A stretch of 64,000 bases of DNA from DIGJ01 sp041821315. GTDB lineage: Bacteria > Bacillota > Clostridia > Lachnospirales > Lachnospiraceae. This document shows, one piece after another, positions 35,788-43,789 of this stretch. The DNA is taken from NCBI GenBank assembly GCA_041821315.1, contig JBGUEO010000010.1:1-64000 (forward strand), read 5' to 3'. A program made the translations under genes and the position numbers. Below the pieces are notes generated by a model. The model ran no database searches. It saw only the letters and a list, made by a program, of their open reading frames with translations, and was not told the origin of the DNA. Position 1 is the first letter of the stretch, and every line of letters begins with the position of its first letter.

Positions 35788-36441
35788 TTAAGACAAAGGT
35801 GGATTGTTTCCATTGCTAGACGACAAAGTTTGCATGAGGGCAAAGAAATGTTTAGGCTCACCGGTACTAAAATATTCATACCAAAATTCCAATGTGTTTG
35901 ATTGAAAAACACCTAAATGCTCAATAATTTGTTTCGCCCACAACAAAGCTCCAGTGGAACTTGCAGTAATAAGATTGTTATCCGCTACAGATGGCTTGTC
36001 TATATAAAAGCTTTGCCCTTTATAGTCAGGAGAAACCATTTCAAGAAATCCTGGTCCATTACTGGTATGCGGACGCTTATCCAATAGACCAAAATTGGCA
36101 AGTGCAGCGGTAGCCCCACAGATTGCACACACCATAGCGCCTAAAGAGAGAAATTCGCTTGCTTTTTCGATGATAGCGCGATGCTTTGGGTCATTCCATG
36201 TATCTGCGCCCGGTAATAGCAACATGCTTGTTTCACTCACAACAATATCATCAATTAAGCAATTGGGCACTATTGTCATCCCGCCCATTGTATTGACTGG
36301 CTCTTTAGAATAACTAACCGTTTTGAGCGATACACGTTGCACGCCCTTTTTGAAAAATCGACCAGAATTTAGCTCCGAACTAACATATCCTAGTTCCCAG
36401 TCGGCTAAAGTATCAAGAACGTAAACATAGATTGTAAACAT
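35788..36441 (-). CDS. DJ-1/PfpI family protein
   Basis: 217 residues. Flavodoxin-like fold with the nucleophile elbow VCAICGATAAL (Cys near residue 111) and LLPGADTWND. The family includes deglycases, chaperones and regulators; the substrate is unknown here. It is divergent from a WYL regulator whose promoter region overlaps an inverted repeat, so it is the likely regulated target. Confidence 0.85.
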   Translation of the reverse strand: MFTIYVYVLDTLADWELGYVSSELNSGRFFKKGVQRVSLKTVSYSKEPVNTMGGMTIVPNCLIDDIVVSETSMLLLPGADTWNDPKHRAIIEKASEFLSLGAMVCAICGATAALANFGLLDKRPHTSNGPGFLEMVSPDYKGQSFYIDKPSVADNNLITASSTGALLWAKQIIEHLGVFQSNTLEFWYEYFSTGEPKHFFALMQTLSSSNGNNPPLS

Positions 36442-36499
36442 AAATTTCCTCCATTTTCATTGCTTTATTGATTTGCTTGCTTTTTTATTGTACCATGTG

Positions 36500-36532
36500 A
36501 TTGTTGACAGCATTATGGCAACAATCTATAAT
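36500..36532 (+). promoter_or_regulatory. Promoter and overlapping inverted repeat of the WYL regulator
   Basis: TTGACA (36504-36509), a 17-base spacer and TATAAT (36527-36532) give a perfect promoter. ATTGTTG (36500-36506) and CAACAAT (36519-36525) form an inverted repeat over the -35 box and spacer, a good candidate for an autoregulatory operator shared with the divergent DJ-1-like gene. Confidence 0.7.
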
Positions 36533-36564
36533 GAAAAAAAGAAAGTTTGGAGGGCGGCTATCAG

Positions 36565-37497
36565 ATGAAAGTTGACCGGCTTGTTAGCATTATTATGATA
36601 CTCCTTGATAAAAAGCGTATAGGTGCACAGGAGTTAGCAGATATGTTTGAAGTTTCACCCCGCACAATCTACCGCGACATAGACACTATCAACATGGCGG
36701 GTATTCCTGTTCGCGGGGCATCGGGAGTGGGGGGCGGCTTTGAAATCATGCAGAACTACAAGATTGATAGAAAGGTTTTTTCGACTGACGACCTTTCCGC
36801 TATCTTGATGGGACTTTCCAGTCTTTCTAACATGATACGAGGTAATGAACTGGTAAACGCCCTTGCGAAAGTTAAGAGTTTTATCCCCGCCGACAGAGCG
36901 AAGGAGATTGAATTAAAAGCAAATCAAATATATATAGATTTAAGTCCGTGGATGGGCAACAGGAACATACAACCATATTTAGAAATTATTAAAACAGCTT
37001 TGCAGGAAAGCAAGCTACTTTCGTTTGAATATGCAGACCGCAACGGAACTAAAACTATACGAACAGCCGAGCCGTATCAGCTTGTATTGAAAAGTAGTCA
37101 TTGGTATTTGCAAGGGTATTGCCATAAAAGAAATGATTTTCGTTTATTCAGACTATCCCGCATGTCAAACCTACAAATGAAAGAGGAAACTTTTACACCA
37201 CGAGATTATCAAAAACCGCAGTTAGATTTTACTGATATTTTAGCAACTATGCAAACAAAAATCAAAATTCGTATTCATAAATCTGTCATGGACAGGGTAC
37301 TTGATTATTGCCCTTATGAACACGTTTCACCAGACGGTGATGAGCATTACATTGTTAATTTTCCTTTCATAGAGAACGAATACTATTACGATATTCTTCT
37401 CAGTTTTGGATCTAAATGCGAATGCTTAGCGCCGTTACATATCCGCGCAGAAATGAAGCGTAGAATACATGATATAGCTACTTTATACGAAAACTAG
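36565..37497 (+). CDS. HTH-WYL transcriptional regulator
   Basis: 310 residues from ATG 36565 (GGAGGG upstream; the upstream TTG at 36547 is not needed). HTH with ELADMFEVSPRTIYRDIDTI, GASGVGGGFEIM wing, then a WYL domain with RTAEPYQLVLKSSHWYLQGYC and FRLFRLSRM. The first third is visibly more GC-rich than neighbouring genes, which hints at recent transfer. Confidence 0.87.
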   Translation: MKVDRLVSIIMILLDKKRIGAQELADMFEVSPRTIYRDIDTINMAGIPVRGASGVGGGFEIMQNYKIDRKVFSTDDLSAILMGLSSLSNMIRGNELVNALAKVKSFIPADRAKEIELKANQIYIDLSPWMGNRNIQPYLEIIKTALQESKLLSFEYADRNGTKTIRTAEPYQLVLKSSHWYLQGYCHKRNDFRLFRLSRMSNLQMKEETFTPRDYQKPQLDFTDILATMQTKIKIRIHKSVMDRVLDYCPYEHVSPDGDEHYIVNFPFIENEYYYDILLSFGSKCECLAPLHIRAEMKRRIHDIATLYEN

Positions 37498-37557
37498 AAC
37501 AAAAAATATATTCTCATATTCAATATATAATTTTTATAAGCTTGTCATAATAATTTG

Positions 37558-37761
37558 TCATTCAACATCAAAATTATTTGAATTGAAATTATTGTAAAAC
37601 GGACCAGCTCTTGCGATGAATTTAAGTACACAATAATCTGGATCAATACCCCCTTTGGAGTAATACATCGTATCACTGTCCTGCCAAATCATTTCCTTAC
37701 TTGTGCTATCTTCCAAGACGTTCATTATGCCTTTTAGCATGCCAGCTCGCTTCAGCTCCAT
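37558..37761 (-). pseudogene. C-terminal fragment, possibly pyridoxamine-phosphate-oxidase-like
   Basis: 67 residues: MLKGIMNVLEDS, a DSDTMYYSKGGIDPDYCVLKF segment and FYNNFNSNNF. The wording resembles the end of FMN-binding pyridoxamine oxidase-like proteins, but this is from memory and weak. No N-terminal part is present, and it abuts a decayed repA, so it is most likely a remnant. Confidence 0.35.
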
Positions 37762-37970
37762 CCTTCAATCCAACGCTTTCTTTGGCATACTTCATCCAGC
37801 CAGTCATTTGCTAATGATAAGCTCATTCGATCAAGCATAAGTGCATATAGTGTCTTTGCATCATTGCCCAGAACTCTGATATATTCCTTTTCATATAATG
37901 CGCGTGGAAGTCGATAGAATGTATTCTGGCTTGCCTGTGCACTTGTGTAATAATAGAAGAAACTTGTTCA
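37752..37970 (-). pseudogene. Fragment of a RepA_N replication initiator gene
   Basis: An open stretch reads FYYYTSAQASQNTFYRLP, then NDAKTLYALMLDRMSLSLAND. This is the N-terminal signature of RepA_N initiators and aligns with the fuller copy at 50.0-50.4 kb (FYRVP, LMLDRMSLS). A stop lies upstream in frame and the gene ends early, so it is a relic of an element. Confidence 0.7.
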
Positions 37971-38041
37971 TTTTGGCACAAAAAAAAACCTATACATGAT
38001 TTTTCACATATAGATTCCATATTCGTTTTTATCAATACAAT

Positions 38042-38356
38042 TTATTGTTCAGGGAACCACTCCATTACTTTACTAACTTGTTTCATAACAACGGTCCATT
38101 CAATTTCTCCTACAAAATAATTATCTAACCTAAAGGATTCCCATCTATCTTTCATTGCTTTGTCATGTAATATTCTCTCACATATCTGTATTGCTTCTTC
38201 TTTTGTAAAAATAGTTGCACGTTTCTTACAGGTAGCCAAAAATGCCCTATGTAACAAAGTCCCCTCTTGTAACTCCTCCTGTGTAAATCCAGTTTTTAAT
38301 CTGCATTCCTTAATTCTTTCGTCCATTGTGGTTTTATCAATTTTCTCCTTCCTCAT
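38042..38356 (-). CDS. Hypothetical protein of the element remnant
   Basis: 104 residues, charged, with an N-terminal segment KECRLKTGFTQEEL and a C-terminal IEWTVVMKQVSKVMEWFP. Located between the repA remnant and a terminator-like hairpin (38411-38430). No family recognised. It may itself be truncated. Confidence 0.4.
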   Translation of the reverse strand: MRKEKIDKTTMDERIKECRLKTGFTQEELQEGTLLHRAFLATCKKRATIFTKEEAIQICERILHDKAMKDRWESFRLDNYFVGEIEWTVVMKQVSKVMEWFPEQ

Positions 38357-38564
38357 CCTTAATTAAATTGACTATATTTTAGCTGTTCCATAACGCAAAA
38401 AAAAGAACGCCTTCTAAATTTCTTTAGAAAATGTCCTCATAGCAGTGCTATTTATTAACTTGGATTTCAAATCCATATTGTAAATTGTTACACATTCCAA
38501 GTTATGACTACAAAATTTCTTGGTCACAACTTGGTCAATCTCATATCAAAAGGCTTGGAAGTAC

Positions 38565-38608
38565 TGATTTTACTGGATTTATTTATCCAAGCTCTTCATC
38601 GTCGGGAA
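38565..38608. repeat. Att-like repeat, copy 1
   Basis: The 28-bp core from ATTTATCCAA to GTCGGGAA (38581-38608) is identical to copy 2 at 47591. Together with the preceding TGATTTTACTGGATTT it matches copy 3 at 50885 over 44 bases with four differences. It lies about 150 bases downstream of an integrase remnant, the place expected for an attachment site. Confidence 0.65.
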
Positions 38609-38753
38609 ATGTTTAGGTTTAAATCAGCCATTTATTTAAGTTGTAATAATTGGCTTAAATAAAGGATTTCACTTAAAAACTATTCCTAATTATTCATAAC
38701 CATAATTACAAAATTTACTGTCACTTTACTGTTTTTTTCGCTTTTTACTGTCT

Positions 38754-39037
38754 TCATAAAATCTTTAAAAACTCTCTTTTCAAAAAAACGTCTAAATTCT
38801 TCGATAATGCTTCTAAAGCTTCCTGTTTCTTGTCATGCGTAACATCAGTGTAAATATCCATGGTGATTTCAATACTTGCATGCCCCATGATTGTCTGGAT
38901 TACCTTTACTTTGGTTTCATTTTCGCAAAAGCGTGAGCAAACGGTGCCCACCTATAAAAGATAGGAGTATTTCTTGTGTATTCGATAAAATTCCGTGTCA
39001 TTAGTACTTCGAGAACAGCTTTCTCTTCTCTTTTCAT
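38754..39037 (-). pseudogene. Tyrosine integrase remnant with internal deletion
   Basis: From an ATG at 39037 the frame reads ...YTRNTPIFYRWAP, matching the middle of the intact integrase at 51.1 kb (NPIFYSWYP). A second frame then reads CSRFCENETKVKVIQTIMGHA and on to SKNLDVF, the catalytic C-terminus. Roughly 130 codons with the Arg and HxxR residues are missing between them, so the protein is inactive. Confidence 0.75.
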
Positions 39038-39125
39038 AATAAAAATGTTCCTATAATTTAACATTTTATCATAGAAGACCTTCTAAAACTCTATTTACAG
39101 AAAAACTTTCATAGAATCATCCGTT

Positions 39126-40292
39126 TTATAATGCGAAACGTAATACTTCCATAAATTTATCTTTGTCTAATGGATAGTAGTGTCCAACTGTCGTAGTTGC
39201 CTGATTGGTTGCTCTAAGGGCCATTTCTTCAAAATCCTTATCGTCAATAGAAAGTTCTGATAAAGATGTTCTTAAGCCTAATTTAGTGAAATATTCTTTT
39301 AACCTTTCAGCAAAAATTAACGTCATTTTTTCTTCTGTGTAATTCATATAATCAACACCAAACACTCTATTACAGAATTGAGCTGTTTTATGTGGATTTT
39401 TGGATGACACATACTTCAAATATGCTAGAAGCACGATAGCCATTCCTTCTCCATGTGTCACATTATACTGTGCACTTAACTCATGCTCTACACGATGAGA
39501 ACCCCAGTCTGACTCTCGTCCAGTATCTAAAAGATTATTATGAGCAATTGATGCAAGCCACTGAACCTCTGCTCTGGCATTATAATCTTTTGGATTTTCC
39601 ATAACTCTTTCACCATTCAGCATCAGAGCCCTTGCAGCCCCCTCAATTAGGTAATCTGTAGTATCTACATTTTTTGTATTGGTAAAATATCTCTCCAGCA
39701 GATGAGATAAAATATCTGCAATTCCACATGCTGTCTGAAATTTTGGAAGTCCCATTGTATAGTTTGGATTCATAACAGCAAACTTTGGAATGATTCGATT
39801 ATCTTCAACACCACATTTGTTAAGGCCATTACTGATAATCGAGGCATTGGAAGTTTCTGATCCACTTGCAGGCAAGGTAGAAATAACTCCAACTGGTAGT
39901 GCTTTTTTAATTGTCGCTACCCCTGTATAAAAATCCCACACATCTCCTTCGTAAGGAATTCCAATCGAAACTGCTTTCGCAGTGTCAATGGAACTACCGC
40001 CTCCCACTGCAAGAATAAAATCGATTCCATCCTGTTTCCCCTGATGAACCAATTCTCGAACTAGTTCAATCTTGGGGTTTGGAACTACCCTTCCATCGGC
40101 AAAAAAACGAATCTCATTCTCCTTACATATTTTTTCAATTTCTTGATAAATTCCTAAATCCTTAATAAATTCTCCACTATATACTAATAAGAGTGCTTTC
40201 ACATTCAATTCTTTTAAATATTTAGCTACTTTTTCATAAGGTTTTGTGCCAAAAATAATATTGGCAGGATTTACATATTCAAAATCTAGCAT
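39126..40292 (-). CDS. Iron-containing alcohol dehydrogenase
   Basis: 388 residues, type III ADH of the YqhD/BDH subgroup. GGGSSIDTAK binds NADP, STLPASGSETSNAS follows, and metal ligands lie in GIADILSHLLE, HRVEHELSA and VTHGEGMA. As the last gene of the deoxypentose operon it is proposed to reduce the aldehyde released by the aldolase (acetaldehyde or methylthioacetaldehyde) and regenerate NAD(P). That role is inferred from context. Confidence 0.9.
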   Translation of the reverse strand: MLDFEYVNPANIIFGTKPYEKVAKYLKELNVKALLLVYSGEFIKDLGIYQEIEKICKENEIRFFADGRVVPNPKIELVRELVHQGKQDGIDFILAVGGGSSIDTAKAVSIGIPYEGDVWDFYTGVATIKKALPVGVISTLPASGSETSNASIISNGLNKCGVEDNRIIPKFAVMNPNYTMGLPKFQTACGIADILSHLLERYFTNTKNVDTTDYLIEGAARALMLNGERVMENPKDYNARAEVQWLASIAHNNLLDTGRESDWGSHRVEHELSAQYNVTHGEGMAIVLLAYLKYVSSKNPHKTAQFCNRVFGVDYMNYTEEKMTLIFAERLKEYFTKLGLRTSLSELSIDDKDFEEMALRATNQATTTVGHYYPLDKDKFMEVLRFAL

Positions 40293-40307
40293 TCTTTTCC
40301 TCCTTAG

Positions 40308-40991
40308 TTAGCCATTATAGCTATGTGCTGGTGCTTCTCCTTCACATTCATTCTGTCCATATGACTTAAAATGTTCCATTACTACTTTCACTTCTTCATC
40401 CGGAAGCACGCTAGGTTTACCAACGCACATACATCTCCATTGTAATTCTGCTACCCATTCACAAGTAGATGCTAATCCATATGCAGACTGCAAACTCGCT
40501 CCACATGCCAACATACCATGATTAGCAAGTAATGCAGCATCACTTTTTCCCATCTGTTCACCAACAATTTCTGCAAGTTCCTTGGTTCCATATGTTCTGT
40601 AAGAAACTACAGGCACACGTGGCACTCCAGCATCTGCCAAAACATAATGCACCGCTTCTAGCGGAGTGTTCAAACAAGAAAGCGTTGAGCAAAACATGGA
40701 ATGCGTATGTACCACTGATTTTGCATATGGTTTCTTTTTATATACAATTGTATGGAGATCATGTTCACTGGATGGTTTCCTGTCTCCCTCAATAATATTT
40801 CCATTTAAATCCATTATAACAATATCTTCTGTTTTGGTATCCAAATATCCTACTCCAGAAGGACTTATTGCCATATATCCAGTTTCTGGATCATAAACAC
40901 TAATATTTCCTGCAGTCCCTTTTGTCAGGCCCGAAGTGAGCATTTTTTTCCCGTACTCTACTATTTCCTGTCGTTCTCTTTCCATTAACAT
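40308..40991 (-). CDS. Class II aldolase/adducin family aldolase (Ald2/FucA-like)
   Basis: 227 residues. GTAGNISV at the N-terminus, the catalytic Glu in SSEHDLHT, zinc histidines in VVHTHSMF and a third in LLANHGML: all metal and catalytic residues of L-fuculose-phosphate-type aldolases are kept. In DHAP-shunt clusters this enzyme splits 5-deoxyribulose 1-phosphate or methylthioribulose 1-phosphate into DHAP and an aldehyde. The neighbouring kinase and isomerase support that substrate here. Confidence 0.88.
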   Translation of the reverse strand: MLMERERQEIVEYGKKMLTSGLTKGTAGNISVYDPETGYMAISPSGVGYLDTKTEDIVIMDLNGNIIEGDRKPSSEHDLHTIVYKKKPYAKSVVHTHSMFCSTLSCLNTPLEAVHYVLADAGVPRVPVVSYRTYGTKELAEIVGEQMGKSDAALLANHGMLACGASLQSAYGLASTCEWVAELQWRCMCVGKPSVLPDEEVKVVMEHFKSYGQNECEGEAPAHSYNG

Positions 40992-41019
40992 TTCAATTCA
41001 CCTCTGATTTTCATTAGTA

Positions 41020-41454
41020 TTACTTAGTAAACCAAACACCTTTTCTAAGAATAATACATCCAAAATAGGCTTGCTCACTAGTTCTGACAGACACAAATGT
41101 TTTCGGAGCTCTTTTATAAAACTCAAATCGATCCACCGCTTCAAAAGCCGCTTTTGGTTCATATTTCAAAACAATTTTCTTAAAATCTTTCCATACTGCT
41201 GGTGGATTATCTTCTTCATCACGTGAGCACATAAGTATAACTGGAGGCTCATCCTCGCCTGTATCAAGTGGCAAAAGAGTTACCACTGCATCCAATAACT
41301 CAGTCGCTCTTACACCATCTGCATAAATACATTTATTCGATGTAGATTCTGCCGGATAGTTACAATCTCCAATTAAAATGGTATCTCCATGTCCCATAGA
41401 TGCCAGACACTTTAAAAGTTCTGGTGATATAATCGGCGAAATTCCTTTTAACAT
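41020..41454 (-). CDS. RbsD/FucU family sugar mutarotase-like protein
   Basis: 144 residues: MLKGISPIISPELLKCLASMGHGD, with the conserved His, Asp of IGDCNYP and the C-terminal YFGCIILRKGV, matches the FucU/RbsD family. These proteins interconvert ring forms or anomers of free sugars. In this operon it would supply the correct anomer of a 5-deoxypentose or methylthioribose to the kinase. It lies one base after the isomerase gene. Confidence 0.85.
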   Translation of the reverse strand: MLKGISPIISPELLKCLASMGHGDTILIGDCNYPAESTSNKCIYADGVRATELLDAVVTLLPLDTGEDEPPVILMCSRDEEDNPPAVWKDFKKIVLKYEPKAAFEAVDRFEFYKRAPKTFVSVRTSEQAYFGCIILRKGVWFTK

Positions 41455-41455
41455 T

Positions 41456-42511
41456 CTATACCTCCTCGAAATATTTGTATAATTCTGTCGGTTTTAATAT
41501 TCCTTTATCGGTTACAACTCCAGTACAATACTTTGGTGGTGTAGCATCAAATGCAGGGTAATATCCCTTTACACCATCCATTGTAATCTTCTGTCCTAAC
41601 GATTCTAATACAAGTTCTTCATTTCTCTCTTCAATTGTAACACTGCACATATCCTTGTGGTTAGGATCTGGTGTTCCAGTAACATAATATGGTATTCCAT
41701 AATAATTTGCAGCAAGCGCGATCTGGAAAGTTCCAACCTTATTTACAACATGACCATCCATCGTAATTACATCCGATGCAGACGTAAAGATATCTACCTT
41801 TTTCTTTTTCATTGTATAAGCAGGCATATTGTCAGAAATAACGGTAACATCAAATCCCATATCGCAGGCCACACTTGCAGTAAGTCTTGCGCCTTGATAA
41901 TATGGTCTTGTTTCTGCGCAAATTACTTTTAGCGGATTCCCAAGTTGATTACATTCTCTTAGCATAGTTCCAATTACCGTTCCAGCAAAACACTGCGTCA
42001 TTATAGTTCCTCCATGAGGCAATAGTTGTGCAATATTCTTTCCTACCTTTGTATACTTAATATAGTTATTATTAATATAATTAATTGCATATTCACTTAA
42101 AGCATCTACAAGTTCCTGTCCAACAATCCCAGCTTCTACTTTATCTTTGACAATTTCTAATGCACCGCCAACAATGCCTTTCATCTGCTCTGCTGTAGTT
42201 GGTCTAGCACGAGAAAGTGTATAGGCTGCATTTTCCATATATTTTAGGAGTTCCGCTGCTCTCATATTTCTAGCTTCATAAGCTGCTAATGCCATTCCCA
42301 TTGCAGCTGCTGTGTATGGCCCCTCGCTCTGTGTTACCATATCTGCAATTGCAGTTGCTACCTCCTGATGTGAATGGCAGATTACATATTCTGTTCGAAT
42401 CGGATAAATTCTTCTATCTAAAATTTTAACTTTTCCATTTTCATACCATGCAACATTTTCAAACTTCAGCATAAATGCCAAATCAGCATCTGCTCTTTGA
42501 ATCTTCATCAT
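41456..42511 (-). CDS. mtnA: MtnA-like aldose-1-phosphate isomerase (divergent)
   Basis: 351 residues of the eIF2B-like MtnA fold. The catalytic Cys is kept (MTQCFAGTVIGT), as are ETRPYYQGARLTA, SDNMPAYTM, an Asp in SASDVITMDG and VNKVGTFQIAL. The phosphate loop that is RGAPAIG in typical MtnA is replaced by QSEGPYTAAAMG. It converts methylthioribose 1-phosphate or 5-deoxyribose 1-phosphate to the ketose; the changed loop may favour the deoxy substrate (DrdI type). It overlaps mtnK by four bases. Confidence 0.85.
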   Translation of the reverse strand: MMKIQRADADLAFMLKFENVAWYENGKVKILDRRIYPIRTEYVICHSHQEVATAIADMVTQSEGPYTAAAMGMALAAYEARNMRAAELLKYMENAAYTLSRARPTTAEQMKGIVGGALEIVKDKVEAGIVGQELVDALSEYAINYINNNYIKYTKVGKNIAQLLPHGGTIMTQCFAGTVIGTMLRECNQLGNPLKVICAETRPYYQGARLTASVACDMGFDVTVISDNMPAYTMKKKKVDIFTSASDVITMDGHVVNKVGTFQIALAANYYGIPYYVTGTPDPNHKDMCSVTIEERNEELVLESLGQKITMDGVKGYYPAFDATPPKYCTGVVTDKGILKPTELYKYFEEV

Positions 42512-43722
42512 AATTTATCACCAACAATCGCCTTAAATTCGTCAACAATTTCCTTACCACAACTATACTTACTTCTCTTTTTAATAAAATTAATTCCTGT
42601 AAGAATAAGTGCACGTTCCATTTGAAGTTTTACTTTTCCTTCTGGAACACTTTTTACTTCTGCCACTTTGGAATCTCCAACCACTCTTCTTATCATTTCG
42701 GTTCCTGCTAATCCCATGGTATCCGCCATAACGGAAGCAATATACCTCTGTTTAAATTCACCCTGATAAAAAGGGAATAAAACTTCTTTATCATATACTT
42801 CACCTAATTTTATTTCAAACAAATCATAAACCTTAGCAATTGAATTCTCTACCCAATTTAAAAAGTCAGTATTGTCAGAATCAAGATATGCTTTATTGGC
42901 CCAAGAGAAGAACATATTTCCAATTACATTTCCAGAATCATATCCCATTGGTCCATAAAAAGCAAATTCAGGATCAATTACTTTAATTCCATCCTCATTC
43001 GCAAAAATAGAACCAGAATGAAGGTCTCCATGAATTAGAGCCTGTGTATTGTTCATAAATTTATTTCTTAGCACTCCAACTTCACATTTAAGCTTCTCAT
43101 CCTGATAAAGATGTTGTTTCACAAAATCTTCGTTTCCTTTTGTGATTATATTTCTCTTTTTATAATTATAATATGGTTCCGTAAATACCAAATCTTCTGA
43201 AATATCACATAATTCCACATTAGTAAATAACTTAACTCTTTCTTTTTTTTCTGCACGATTCATACAAAGATCTGTTGTAGGTAGCAATGTATTTGCCAAA
43301 AAGGATGTAATTCCCTCTGCCAATTTATCAAATGTTTTTCCTGCAAGCAATTCTGTCCTCAAATTTTTATATGCTGAAATATCTTCCATACAAAGTGCGC
43401 ACATTATTTCATCATAATTATATACAGTAGGAACATATTCTGGAGCGAGTTTTCCCTCAATCTGTAAAATTTCTGCTTCAATCTTATTTCTATGTAAATC
43501 CAATGGTCTACCAGAAGATCTTAATAATTTATCTGCTTGTTTAATAATTATGGATTTTCCCGTATTCTCATCCCATACCTTAAATACATAATTAATATTT
43601 CCATCACCTATTTCACAACATGCTAATTTATTATCCGCATTAAAAAAAGTTAATTTATCAATACAATACTGCTTTGCATCTTCTGCATTCATAAGAAAGT
43701 GTTTCGCATATTTATTATCCAT
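42508..43722 (-). CDS. mtnK: S-methyl-5-thioribose kinase family protein
   Basis: 404 residues from ATG 43722 (AGAGGAAAAC upstream). APH/choline-kinase fold with the nucleotide-binding DGNINYVFKVWD, the LIHGDLHSGSIF catalytic loop and the VIDPEFAFYGPMGYD metal loop, all as in MtnK. Phosphorylates O1 of methylthioribose or 5-deoxyribose with ATP. It heads the enzymatic part of the operon, after a strong hairpin that separates it from the transporter gene. Confidence 0.9.
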   Translation of the reverse strand: MDNKYAKHFLMNAEDAKQYCIDKLTFFNADNKLACCEIGDGNINYVFKVWDENTGKSIIIKQADKLLRSSGRPLDLHRNKIEAEILQIEGKLAPEYVPTVYNYDEIMCALCMEDISAYKNLRTELLAGKTFDKLAEGITSFLANTLLPTTDLCMNRAEKKERVKLFTNVELCDISEDLVFTEPYYNYKKRNIITKGNEDFVKQHLYQDEKLKCEVGVLRNKFMNNTQALIHGDLHSGSIFANEDGIKVIDPEFAFYGPMGYDSGNVIGNMFFSWANKAYLDSDNTDFLNWVENSIAKVYDLFEIKLGEVYDKEVLFPFYQGEFKQRYIASVMADTMGLAGTEMIRRVVGDSKVAEVKSVPEGKVKLQMERALILTGINFIKKRSKYSCGKEIVDEFKAIVGDKL

Positions 43723-43738
43723 GTTTTCCTCTTTTCTA

Positions 43739-43773
43739 GGGAACAGATTTATGACAAGCACAAATCTGTTCCC
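43739..43773 (-). promoter_or_regulatory. Strong hairpin between transporter and kinase genes
   Basis: GGGAACAGATTT and AAATCTGTTCCC form a perfect 12-bp stem with an 11-base loop directly before the mtnK ribosome binding site. There is no T-run, so RNA stabilisation, processing or partial attenuation is more likely than termination. Confidence 0.6.
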
Positions 43774-43789
43774 AATGTTTTGCTATAAT

